A stretch of DNA of 64,000 nucleotides from DATKQY01 sp035532475 (lineage in GTDB: Bacteria > Actinomycetota > Acidimicrobiia > Acidimicrobiales > Bog-793), in NCBI GenBank assembly GCA_035532475.1, contig DATKQY010000082.1, positions 83,130 to 147,129 on the forward strand, in the 5' to 3' direction. This document shows, in pieces, positions 49,965 to 58,267 of this stretch. Position numbers and translations under genes: made by a program. Within the stretch, counting starts at the first letter, position 1; the number at the start of each line of letters is the position of its first letter. The notes beneath the pieces were generated by a model. That model saw nothing but the letters and a program-made list of their open reading frames with translations, was not told the DNA's origin and searched no databases.

Positions 49965-50206
49965 CGAGTGCCCTCCGATTGGCGACCGGTGCGGCCGATT
50001 CCTCTGGGATGCCCCGCTGCGGCACCCTCGCCCCGCGCGAACCATCGGCTGTGTACCCTTTCGACCCATTTTAGGGACAGCTCGCGGCCCTCGAACCAGG
50101 TGCGATTCGCGTCCTGACTTGAGCGAGTCACTGCCTCTCGGTCGAGCAGGCTCGATACCACCTCGGGCACACGACCAACGACGCCGACGGCCCAATCGTC
50201 GTTCAT
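49961..50206 (-). CDS. Small hypothetical protein coupled to metK
   Basis: 81 residues. It is supported by a strong AGGAGGG ribosome site (50213-50219) ahead of ATG 50206 and by a 4-bp ATGA overlap with metK. The sequence opens MNDDWAVGVVGRVPEVVSSL and is rich in Arg, Trp and acidic residues; it has no membrane segment and no recognised domain. It may be a true small protein or a translated leader that couples metK expression. The divergent NUDIX-like gene starts 44 bp away. Confidence 0.55.
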   Translation of the reverse strand: MNDDWAVGVVGRVPEVVSSLLDREAVTRSSQDANRTWFEGRELSLKWVERVHSRWFARGEGAAAGHPRGIGRTGRQSEGTR

Positions 50207-50249
50207 GTCGGTACCCTCCTGTGATGACTTTCCTCTCTGGCGGGACACC

Positions 50250-50816
50250 ATGACTGGCGCGCCCGACGAGCATCGCTGGCACTTCCTGTCCCGGATGGTG
50301 GAGGTCCGATCGCCGTGGCTGTCGATGATTGGCGAACGGCTGCGGGACGGAACGGGACAGGAGCTCGAGTATTGGCGAGTGGAAAAGCCGGACTCGCTCC
50401 TTGTGGTCACGGTCCACGATGGTCGGCTGATCCTGCCGCCACGCTCATACCGGCCGGGGGTAGGTAGGACGACCCTCGACTTTGCCGGCGGCAGGCTGGA
50501 GGACCCGAGCATGATCCTGGAGACGGCACAGACGATCGTGCGACGAGAGTTCAAGTTGAGTGGCAGTGACCTCTTCGCGTCCCAGGAGTCGCTGAACGAC
50601 ATCGGCTGGGACGTAGACAGCTCATCGTCCAGTCAGCGCGTGTACGGAATTGCCGCAGAACTGCGTCGGGAGGTACCCGTTTTGGACGACAGCATCGGTG
50701 CTTCTTACCCGGCAACAGGTCTGGGAGGTCGCGAATTGCTCCGCGACCTGGTCTGCCTCCAATGTCGTGCGGTTCTGCACGAGTGGCTCGAACAGGATCT
50801 GGCCGGGTCCTCATGA
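50250..50816 (+). CDS. NUDIX-like protein with degenerate catalytic box
   Basis: 188 residues from ATG 50250. The N-terminal strands (EVRSPWLSMIGERL, DSLLVVTVHDGRLILPPRSY) and RTTLDFAGGRLEDPS, then ETAQTIVRREFKLSG, follow the ADP-ribose pyrophosphatase layout. In the Nudix box (G-x5-E-x7-R-E-U-x-E-E-x-G-U) the first Glu is poorly placed and the catalytic E-E pair is replaced by residues of REFKL, so hydrolase activity is doubtful. Lower GC and codon choice unlike the flanking clusters suggest a different origin. Confidence 0.5.
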   Translation: MTGAPDEHRWHFLSRMVEVRSPWLSMIGERLRDGTGQELEYWRVEKPDSLLVVTVHDGRLILPPRSYRPGVGRTTLDFAGGRLEDPSMILETAQTIVRREFKLSGSDLFASQESLNDIGWDVDSSSSSQRVYGIAAELRREVPVLDDSIGASYPATGLGGRELLRDLVCLQCRAVLHEWLEQDLAGSS

Positions 50817-50940
50817 AGACCTGATAGCGGACGTTTTACGGGAAGGACGGGTGCGGGCTCGAGCGTGGTCACACTGCGGTGCATAACGGTCAAGTCTGGC
50901 GCGGCAGGCCTTAGCTTGCGAGTAAACCTCCGGCACCTGC

Positions 50941-51999
50941 TCAGGCTGCCTTTTTGACTGCCGGATAGCGGGTTCTCGAGGTCTTCGGATCCCTTTCGGT
51001 CTCCCGGGCCCTGCTTTCGTGGATTTCGGTGGACTCGCCGGCGTGCCGATGATCGCACGAAGTCGCCGAAACCCCTTCGGACCCGTGCCGGCGTGAGGAG
51101 CGCCGGGTCCTGCGGTCGTTCCCAGGGAAGTCGCAGATCGTCGAGGAGGCCACGAGCCAAGCGGAGTTGTGTGTAGCCAACGACGACGAGCAGAGTCCAG
51201 CGGTCGGCCTGCTCGGGCGTGCGGACCGCTGGCGTCGTCCAGCCGAGCGTTCCCTTCGCGAACCGAAACATTGTGCTCGATGTCGAAGCGCCGCAGGTAG
51301 GCGCGCCAGCAGCGGTCGAGATCGGGCACGCCCCGGCCGGACCACCACAGCCAGAGGGTCTTCCTCGTCCGGGCGGTCGGCTTCGGAAGGTGCCCGACCT
51401 CGACACGGATGACGCTGCCGCGGATGATAGGCGGGGCGTCTGTAGCCGCCCAGCGCCCTCGGCCTGGAGCTTCGGGTGCAGCCCGTGCCAGGCGGTAACC
51501 GACACCGTGCCATAGCGCGGGTCGTGGGCGGTCGCCTCGGCGTCGGGGGCAGTCCAGGTCCCGGTCTCGGACAGGGCGAAGCGCATCCCGTGCCGGCGCG
51601 GCCGGCCGATCGTCCCGTCCTTGCGCGGAGCGGGATCGGGGTGGAAGACGCGGTTCGCACCGATGCGGACGAGCACCTCGACACGAGTGTTGGAAAGCCC
51701 CGCTCTGATGCCGACACCGTCGTAGCCGGCGTCGAAGACGAACAGCGGGACCTCGTCCACCTCACCCAAGCGCCCGATGAGCCGGCCCACCTGGTCGATC
51801 GTGGCTGTCGTCGCGTCCATGCTCGGCGAGATCCGCAGCGCGTCGAGCGGAGCGGTCCAGCTGTCCGGCGCCCAGTCGAGTTGGCAGATCCATTGATAGC
51901 TCCATCCCGCGACGATCGGCTGGCCGGCGGAGTGCTTGGAGGCCGAGTAGTGAAAGCCCCGCTCGGGGCTCGTCTCCGCGTCGCAGCGGTCGAACTGTC
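50941..51999 (-). pseudogene. Degraded transposase (actinobacterial DDE type)
   Basis: Pieces of one transposase are read in alternating frames. First comes FHYSASKHSAGQPIVAGWSY through PLDALRISPSMDATTATIDQ and LFVFDAGYDGVG up to about 51480. Then LDRCWRAYLRRFDIEHN lies in another frame, followed by FRFAKGTLGWTTPAVRTPEQ back in the first. The tail is RARETERDPKTSRTRYPAVK in a third. The 5' end is missing (stop just before QFDRCDAETSPERG at about 51999). At least three frame changes mean no functional protein. Confidence 0.75.
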
Positions 52000-52075
52000 A
52001 GAGCCCTGTCTCGGACCGCGGATGCCCCTGACCCCGGTCAGATCCGAAGCGCCGCTTTCGCCCTGCGGCCCGCGG

Positions 52076-52513
52076 TTAGGCCTCGACGGGCAGATCCATG
52101 CGCTTAGACCACTCCCGGAAGGACCCCACGTACACCTGGCCGTTGGTATATCCAAGCTCTTGAAACGCGAGGTAGACGAGCGAAGCGCGGTGGCTCTTCT
52201 GGCAGTAGATGACGACCTCGGTGTCGGGCCGAGAAACGCCGACCTTGTCGAGCTCGGCTCGGAGGTCATCGGCTGCTCGAAACCGCTCGAGAACGTAACC
52301 TTCGTCGCGCGCGGTCCCAGCGTCGGCTGGATACTCGGCCCGGTGCTCAAGGAACCGCCTCCATTCGCATGAACGCGCGCCCGGGATCCTTCCCAGTCGC
52401 GGGTTCCCCTGCATCTGACGCGTTCCCTCGAACTCCGACTCGTCGCGCACGTCGAGGAAGACGACGTCCTCTGGGCCGAGACGTGCGCTCACCTCGCTTA
52501 CGCCCAACACCAT
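52076..52513 (-). CDS. Rhodanese-domain protein
   Basis: 145 residues, ATG 52513. One rhodanese domain: VSARLGPEDVVFLDVRDESE at the start, RIPGARSCEWRRFL, and the active-site loop VIYCQKSHRASLVYLAF with the catalytic Cys. The C-terminal VYVGSFREWSKRMDLPVE matches the second domain of thiosulfate/mercaptopyruvate sulfurtransferases. It could be a stand-alone sulfurtransferase or the surviving half of a two-domain enzyme. It sits between two transposase remnants and 1.6 kb from the sulfide-oxidation operon. Confidence 0.75.
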   Translation of the reverse strand: MVLGVSEVSARLGPEDVVFLDVRDESEFEGTRQMQGNPRLGRIPGARSCEWRRFLEHRAEYPADAGTARDEGYVLERFRAADDLRAELDKVGVSRPDTEVVIYCQKSHRASLVYLAFQELGYTNGQVYVGSFREWSKRMDLPVEA

Positions 52514-52595
52514 GCCAGAGCGCCTCTGGGACTGCGGCGTCGCCCAGGAAACTGCCGGCTTCCTCGTCGTCTCGGCGCTCAGGCCGCGATTGGCA

Positions 52596-53250
52596 TCAAG
52601 CCAAGCTGAGCTCGACGGTCGCGTGCTCGCGGTGGAACGCGTCAGCAGCGACCGCGTCGAGATCGACGTTCGTCAAGAAGCAGTGGTAGCGCCAGTCGGG
52701 CCAGAGCTGCTGCTGCCGGGGATCGGCGAGCCGCGTGCGGCGCACCACGAGCCGGACCTTGCGTTGAGATCGCTTGGTCGCCCCACCGCCGGTGACGTAG
52801 GTGGTCTCGGTAGCCTGGGCATGGCCGCCGCCGGGTAGCCGATGTCGGTTCAGTCGTCCTCGTCGATGGCCGGGATCGCCTGGCGAACGCTCGCGTTGAC
52901 ATGCACGGTGATCGACCAGGCGACGCCCTGGCGGGTCAAGGTCTTGATCAACTCCCAGCTGAAGAAGCCCGAGTCCGCGCAAAGTGTCAACGGGCCTCCC
53001 GCTCCACAGCGCCGGACGCGAGCGACGAGCTCTGCACAGGAGCGCTTCACGCCGCGCTGGCTCCATCCCTTGCGGAGCCTGGCGTGGAGCACCTCGCCGG
53101 TATCCGCGCGCACAGCGAGCAGCGGGTGGTAGCCGAGGACGCGGGTGTAGCCGTAGGCGGCTCCACCTTTCTTCTTGCCGTGCACCTCGACGATCGTCGA
53201 GTCGAGATCGATCGTCGCCGGCGCGGTGGGCTCGTCGGGAGATGACCTTC
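52596..53250 (-). pseudogene. IS1380-family transposase fragment
   Basis: The internal part of an IS1380-type DDE transposase. IDLDSTIVEVHGKKKGGAAY, GYHPLLAVRADTGEVLHARL and LTLCADSGFFSWELIKTLTR carry two of the acidic catalytic positions. A TGA replaces a Trp codon after AIPAIDEDD (about 52852-52850), and a frame change follows before ETTYVTGGGATK. The match ends at about 52596 (HREHATVELSLA), so the C-terminal half is gone, and no terminal repeats are visible. Confidence 0.8.
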
Positions 53251-53274
53251 GGCCTTAGAAGACTGCTGGAAGAC

Positions 53275-54045
53275 TCAGGCGCCCTTGGGGACCGCCGCGC
53301 TGGTCGGCTCGAAGGAGGTGTCTACTTGGTGGTGCGACCAGCGGGCGACGAAGGAGAAACGATCACCGCGCACCACGCTGTGGCGCCACTCGATGGGCTT
53401 GGTCCCCTGGCAGGCGAGGCGCTCTATGGCGAAGGCCGGCTGACGGGTGCCCACGCCGAGCAGTTCCCGCTGCTCCCGGGACGGCAGCGATGGGCGGATG
53501 CGCTCCCAGGCGCTAGTCGGGTTCACGCCGCAGCGCTCGGCCAGCTGCTGGTACAGGGCCGTGTGACTGAAGTCCACTGCAAGCAGCGGCCGGCCGATGG
53601 CGGCCGGCAACCAGGAGCAGTCGAGGGCGATCGGCTCCTCGCCGGCTAGCCGGATCCTCTCCAGGTACACCAAATGTTCATCGGGGGGCCGTTGCAGGGC
53701 CGCCGCCGCTTCGTCCTCGTAGCGCTCCTCCAGGAAGCGGACAATGCTGCGCTGCTCGTAGCCGTGGTCCTCGACCGATCGGAACAGGCTGTAGAGGCTC
53801 CCGATCGGCTGTTCGATGCGCCGGCTGGTGAGGAAGGTCCCGCGTCCCGGTTCGCGCTCGAGCAGGCCCTCCGACTGGAGCCGGCGGACCGCCTCCCGGG
53901 CGGTATGCCGGCTCACCCGGTACTGGCGTACCAACTCCACGTCGGTCGGGAAGCGGGAGCTGAACTCTCCGCGGGTCAGGCGCGCGCGCAGGTCGTCCAG
54001 CACTTGCGCCCACAGGGGCATCGGGCTTCGGCGATCGACGACCAC
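53275..54045 (-). CDS. GntR/HutC-family transcriptional regulator
   Basis: 256 residues from GTG 54045; ATG 54021 is the alternative. The winged helix at about 10-75 includes PLWAQVLDDLRARLTRGEFS, FPTDVELVRQYRVSRHTARE and AVRRLQSEGLLEREPGRGTF. The UTRA ligand domain follows (about 95-250), with DEHLVYLERIRLAGEEPIAL and ALYQQLAERCGVNPTSAWER. It diverges from sqr with 93 bp between the starts, so it most likely represses the sulfide-oxidation operon and its own gene. Confidence 0.87.
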   Translation of the reverse strand: MVVDRRSPMPLWAQVLDDLRARLTRGEFSSRFPTDVELVRQYRVSRHTAREAVRRLQSEGLLEREPGRGTFLTSRRIEQPIGSLYSLFRSVEDHGYEQRSIVRFLEERYEDEAAAALQRPPDEHLVYLERIRLAGEEPIALDCSWLPAAIGRPLLAVDFSHTALYQQLAERCGVNPTSAWERIRPSLPSREQRELLGVGTRQPAFAIERLACQGTKPIEWRHSVVRGDRFSFVARWSHHQVDTSFEPTSAAVPKGA

Positions 54046-54070
54046 GGGCCCAGTATGGATTCTCAAGGGC

Positions 54071-54106
54071 TTGTATGCCACCCTGCGAGTTCGTATTGTA
54101 CGTACA
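54071..54106 (+). promoter_or_regulatory. sqr promoter with GntR operator palindrome
   Basis: TTGTAT (54071-54076), 17 bases, TATTGT (54094-54099). The perfect 10-bp palindrome TGTACGTACA (54097-54106) covers the end of the -10. GntR/HutC proteins bind short GT-N-TA-N-AC palindromes of this kind. Confidence 0.55.
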
Positions 54107-54138
54107 TCCGGAGCATAGGTAACCTGGGGGGTCAACGT

Positions 54139-55350
54139 ATGCCCAACGCCGTAAGCCGTCACCGGGTCGTGATCGTGGGGGGAGGCAGCGCCGGCATATC
54201 AGTCGCCGCTCGCCTGGCGAGGGCCGGGGAGAAGGACGTCGCCGTCATCGAGCCCTCCGACATCCACTACTACCAGCCGCTTTGGACCCTGGTCGGGGGG
54301 GGCCTGGCGCCGGTGTCGAAGTCGGCCCGACCTGAGCAATCGGTCATCCCCAAGGGGGTCATGTGGCTGAAGGATCGGGCGATGGAGATCGATCCCGACG
54401 CCCAGACCGTGGCCCTGGCGTCGGGAGCCAACGTCGGCTACGACTTCCTGGTCGTCTGCCCAGGTCTGGCCCTCGACTGGGACCGCCTCACCGGCTTGAC
54501 TGAGACGCTCGGCCGCGACGGTGTATCCAGCAACTACCGGGCGGACCTCGCCCCCAAGACGTGGGAGTTCGTCAAGGCGATCCGCCGGGGGACAGCGGTG
54601 TTCTCGATGCCGTCGGGGCCGATCAAGTGCGCCGGGGCCCCGCAAAAAGCCGCCTACCTGGCCGCCGACTGGTGGCGCAAGCAGGGGGTGCTGAAGGACA
54701 TCCACATAGTGCTGGTGCTGGCCACGCCCAAGATGTTCGGGGTACCGGAGTTCTCCGACATACTCGAAAAGGTTGCGGCCCGCTACGGCATCGACGTGCG
54801 CCTTGAACACGAGGTCGTGGAAGTCAACCCCGACACCAAGGAGGTGGTTGTCTCCAACCGCCAGGGTGGCGGAGACGAGAAGTTCTCGCTGGGCTACGAC
54901 ATGGCCCATCTGGTGCCGCCGCAGAGCGCACCGGCTTGGATCAAGAGCGGCCCTCTGGCCGACCCGGCCAATCCGGGCGGCTACGTCCAGATCGACAAGG
55001 CGACGATGCGTCACGCCCGCTACCCGAACGTGTTCAGCCTGGGCGACGCCGGCTCGTCACCCAACTCCAAGACAGGGGCGGCGGTGCGCAAGCAGGTCCC
55101 GGTGGTCGTCAAGAACCTGCGGGCGGTCATGGCGGACCGGGAGCCACCCGCCATCTACGACGGTTACGCCTCCTGCCCGCTCACCACCGGCCGCAAACGG
55201 ATGCTGCTGGCCGAGTTCGACTACACGATGAAGCCCCGTCCGACGCTGCCGCTCATCAACATCCAGAAGGAGCACTACGACATGGGGGTGCTCAAGCGCT
55301 ACGGACTCCCGTTGCTCTATTGGAACCTGATGCTGAAGGGACTTGCCTGA
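54139..55350 (+). CDS. sqr: Sulfide:quinone oxidoreductase
   Basis: 403 residues from ATG 54139. FAD-binding HRVVIVGGGSAGISVAARLA is followed by DIHYYQPLWTLVGGGLAPVS, a hallmark of the type II SQR group that includes mitochondrial SQRDL. Redox cysteines are in SMPSGPIKCAGAPQKAAYLA and in YDGYASCPLTTGR. VFSLGDAGSSPNSKTGAA is the second FAD contact. SQR sits on the membrane surface, oxidises sulfide to a persulfide or polysulfide and reduces quinone. It heads the plus-strand operon, followed 4 bp later by a persulfide dioxygenase gene. Confidence 0.88.
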   Translation: MPNAVSRHRVVIVGGGSAGISVAARLARAGEKDVAVIEPSDIHYYQPLWTLVGGGLAPVSKSARPEQSVIPKGVMWLKDRAMEIDPDAQTVALASGANVGYDFLVVCPGLALDWDRLTGLTETLGRDGVSSNYRADLAPKTWEFVKAIRRGTAVFSMPSGPIKCAGAPQKAAYLAADWWRKQGVLKDIHIVLVLATPKMFGVPEFSDILEKVAARYGIDVRLEHEVVEVNPDTKEVVVSNRQGGGDEKFSLGYDMAHLVPPQSAPAWIKSGPLADPANPGGYVQIDKATMRHARYPNVFSLGDAGSSPNSKTGAAVRKQVPVVVKNLRAVMADREPPAIYDGYASCPLTTGRKRMLLAEFDYTMKPRPTLPLINIQKEHYDMGVLKRYGLPLLYWNLMLKGLA

Positions 55351-55354
55351 ACCG

Positions 55355-56710
55355 ATGATCGACGTGGTGACCATCGAGACTCCCGGCCTGGGCGACCGCA
55401 GCTACGTGGCCCACGACGGCGACGTGGCGATGGTGATCGACCCCCAACGGGACACCGACAGGGTCGCGGCCATCACCGACTCCCTCGGATTGCGGGTGGT
55501 GCTCGTGGCCGAGACCCACCTTCACAACGACTACGTGACCGGTGGCTACTCACTGGCGCAAGCGGCCGGCGCTTCCTACATAGTCGCCGCCGACGACGAG
55601 CTCAGCTTCGAAAGAGTCGCGGCCGGCGACGGCGACAGGTTCGCCGCCGGGCGCATGTCGCTCACCGCCTTGCACACCCCTGGGCACACCCCCAATCACC
55701 TCTCCTACGTGCTCAGTGAGGCGGACGGCGACCCGTTGGCGGTGTTCACCGGCGGCTCGATGCTCTTCGGGGCGGTGGGGCGGACCGATCTGATCAGCGC
55801 CGAGCGCATTGAGGAGTTGACACGGGCGCAGTACCACTCGGTGCGGCGCCTGGCCGGGGTGCTCGGCGACCAGGTGGCGGTGCACCCCACCCACGGCTTC
55901 GGCAGCTTCTGCTCGGCGAGCAGGACGACCGGTGACGCCTCGACCATCGGCAACGAGCGTGCTCAGAACGTAGCCCTGGTCACCGACGACGAGGACTGCT
56001 TCGTCAAGGCCCTGATCGCCGGCCTCGGCGCCTACCCCCGCTACTACGCGTATATGGCACCAGCCAACGCGGCCGGGCCCCCCGCTCCCGACCTCGCACC
56101 CCCAGCCGAGGTGGACCCTGTGGAGCTTCGCCGGCGTATCGACGCCCACCAGTGGGTGGTGGACCTCCGCCAGCGCCGGGCCTTCGCTCGCAGCCACGTG
56201 GCCGGGACGGTGTCGATCGAGCTTGGCGACCCCTTCGCCACCTACGTCGGGTGGGCGATTCCCTGGGGCGAGCCGATCACCCTGATAGGCGACACGGCCG
56301 AGCAGGTGAGCGCAGCTCAGCGCCAGCTTTGCCGCATCGGTATCGACCGCCTGGCCGGCCGGGCAATCGGCGGGGTGGATGCCATCGCCCTCGGGCGCCT
56401 CGGCAGTTACCGGGTGAGCGACTTCGAGGGCCTGGCCAGGGCGTGGGGCGGTGCAGACCTGGTGGTGCTGGACGTGCGGGCACCCGACGAGTGGGCCGCC
56501 GGGCATCTTCGCGGTGCGTTGCACACCCCCTTCTGGGAGCTGGACGAGCGTGCCTCGGAGGTCCCGCCGGGTGAGGTGTGGGTCTACTGCGCCGCCGGTT
56601 ACCGCTCCTCGATCGGAGCTTCGATCCTGGAGCGGGCCGGACGCCAGGTGGTGCTCGTGGACGACGACTGGGACCGCGCCAGCGAGTGCGGCCTGCCGCT
56701 GGAGTCGTGA
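55355..56710 (+). CDS. Persulfide dioxygenase (ETHE1-like) fused to two rhodanese domains
   Basis: 451 residues from ATG 55355; TTG 55343 is also open. Residues 1-235 are a metallo-beta-lactamase fold of ETHE1 type: VAETHLHNDYVTGGYSLA with the iron ligands, LHTPGHTPNHLSYVL, FTGGSMLFGAVGRTDLI and VAVHPTHGFGSFC. Two rhodanese domains follow. The first (about 250-350, VVDLRQRRAFARSHVAGTVS) lacks a catalytic Cys. The second (about 365-450, VVLDVRAPDEWAAGHLRGAL) has it in VWVYCAAGYRSSIGAS. The enzyme would turn a low-molecular-weight persulfide into sulfite, with the rhodanese passing sulfane sulfur in or out. Confidence 0.85.
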   Translation: MIDVVTIETPGLGDRSYVAHDGDVAMVIDPQRDTDRVAAITDSLGLRVVLVAETHLHNDYVTGGYSLAQAAGASYIVAADDELSFERVAAGDGDRFAAGRMSLTALHTPGHTPNHLSYVLSEADGDPLAVFTGGSMLFGAVGRTDLISAERIEELTRAQYHSVRRLAGVLGDQVAVHPTHGFGSFCSASRTTGDASTIGNERAQNVALVTDDEDCFVKALIAGLGAYPRYYAYMAPANAAGPPAPDLAPPAEVDPVELRRRIDAHQWVVDLRQRRAFARSHVAGTVSIELGDPFATYVGWAIPWGEPITLIGDTAEQVSAAQRQLCRIGIDRLAGRAIGGVDAIALGRLGSYRVSDFEGLARAWGGADLVVLDVRAPDEWAAGHLRGALHTPFWELDERASEVPPGEVWVYCAAGYRSSIGASILERAGRQVVLVDDDWDRASECGLPLES

Positions 56711-58254
56711 GCGTCGAGCTGGCGGGCCCCGCGGGCGAGAAAGCGCCGCGCTGGGTCAAAGTCATCGATCAGACCCGCTGCATCGGCTGTCACGCCTGCA
56801 CGACCGCCTGCAAGAGCGAGAACGAGGTGCCACTCGGCGTCACCCGCACGTACGTCAAGTCGGTGGACATCGGCGTGTTCCCTCACGTGAGGAGGGCGTT
56901 CCAGGTCACCCGCTGCAACCAGTGCCAGGACGCGCCGTGCGTGACCGCGTGCCCGACCGAGGCAATGTATCGCCGCCCCGACGGGATCGTCGACTTCGAC
57001 AAGCGGATCTGCATCGGCTGCAAGGCCTGCATTGCCGCCTGCCCCTACGACGCAATATTCATCAACCCTGACGACCACTCGGCGGAGAAATGCAACTTCT
57101 GCGCCCACCGCCTGGACATCGGCCTCGAGCCTGCCTGCGTGTCGGTGTGCCCCACCGAGGCGATCCTCGTGGGGGACCTGAACGACGCCGATTCGAAGGT
57201 GGCGCGCATCGTCCAGCGGGACGTGGTGAGCGTGCGCCGGCCCGAGAAGGAAACCAGTCCGGGCCTGTTCTACAAGGGCGCGCATCATGCCACCCTGGAC
57301 CCTCTGGCCGCCCGCCGCCCCGACGGCGGTTTGTATGCGTGGGCCACCCAGGGGGACTCGAGCGACCCGCTCCACGTGGGGTCAGGCCATCCCCGCCGGG
57401 GTAACTCGAGCGCCGAGGCCCTCCTCTCCTACGACATTCCCCACCACGCCCCGTGGGGCTGGAGGGTCAGCCTGTACACCTGGACGAAGGGGCTGGCCGC
57501 CGGCGGGATGCTGGTTCCGCTGATCCTGGCGATCGCCGGACGCCTCGACTGGGGCGACCCGCTCGTCCGGTGGGCCTCCCCTGTGCTCGCGCTGGCCTTT
57601 CTCGCCGTTACCGGCGCCCTGCTCATCTGGGACCTCAAGCACCCGCGGCGGTTCTACCTGATCTTCACCCGTCACCACTGGCGCAGCTGGTTGGTGAAGG
57701 GCTCGTTCGTGATCGGAGCCTATGGAGGGGTTGCGGCCCTGTACCTGATCGGAGCCCTGGCCGGCTCCACCGTGATGCGCCAGGTGCTCACCGGCTTTGC
57801 CATCCCGCTGTCGCTGGCCGCCGCGGTCTACACCGCTTACCTGTTCGCCCAAGCCAAGGCGCGTGACCTGTGGCAGAGCCCGCTCCTCCTGCCCCACCTG
57901 GCGGTGCAGGCAGTGATGGCGGGTGCCGCAGCCGTCATCCCTCTCGCCGAGTGGCTGAGCCCCCACGCCGCCGTCGTCGGCGCAGAGGCCCTTCTCTGCG
58001 CCGCTGCGGCCACCCATCTCCTGGCCGTCTACGGGGAGGTGACCCTGACCCATCCCACCGCCCACGCGCACCTCGCGGTCGCTGAGATGACCCGGGGCCG
58101 CTACGCCCTGTACTTCTGGGCCGGTGTCGTCGGCGTCGCAACTGCGGTAGCCGCCCCCTGGATCGGCGCGGTGGCCACCCCCTTCGCCCTGCTCGGCCTG
58201 CTCGCCCACGAGCACGCCTACGTCCAGTCCGGCCAATGCGTCCCCTTGGCCTAG
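56707..58254 (+). CDS. Ferredoxin-NrfD fusion: electron-transfer and membrane-anchor subunit
   Basis: 515 residues, GTG overlapping the previous stop. Residues 1-180 are a four-cluster DmsB/PsrB-like ferredoxin: TRCIGCHACTTACKSEN, RCNQCQDAPCVTACPTE, RICIGCKACIAACPYDA, KCNFCAHRL plus ACVSVCPTEAI. From about residue 245 an NrfD/PsrC-type quinone-interacting domain with about eight membrane helices begins (WGWRVSLYTWTKGLAAGGML, DLKHPRRFYLIFTRHHWRSW). These two subunits are usually separate proteins. It would carry electrons between the molybdenum subunit encoded next and the quinone pool. A signal peptide is absent, so the ferredoxin part faces the cytoplasm. Confidence 0.87.
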   Translation: MSVELAGPAGEKAPRWVKVIDQTRCIGCHACTTACKSENEVPLGVTRTYVKSVDIGVFPHVRRAFQVTRCNQCQDAPCVTACPTEAMYRRPDGIVDFDKRICIGCKACIAACPYDAIFINPDDHSAEKCNFCAHRLDIGLEPACVSVCPTEAILVGDLNDADSKVARIVQRDVVSVRRPEKETSPGLFYKGAHHATLDPLAARRPDGGLYAWATQGDSSDPLHVGSGHPRRGNSSAEALLSYDIPHHAPWGWRVSLYTWTKGLAAGGMLVPLILAIAGRLDWGDPLVRWASPVLALAFLAVTGALLIWDLKHPRRFYLIFTRHHWRSWLVKGSFVIGAYGGVAALYLIGALAGSTVMRQVLTGFAIPLSLAAAVYTAYLFAQAKARDLWQSPLLLPHLAVQAVMAGAAAVIPLAEWLSPHAAVVGAEALLCAAAATHLLAVYGEVTLTHPTAHAHLAVAEMTRGRYALYFWAGVVGVATAVAAPWIGAVATPFALLGLLAHEHAYVQSGQCVPLA

Positions 58255-58267
58255 GAGGTCTGCCACG

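Noticed and set aside
49965..50249. SAM riboswitch before metK
   Set aside because: No conserved SAM-I/II/IV/SAH helices are recognisable, and the space is filled by a small coding frame with its own ribosome site.
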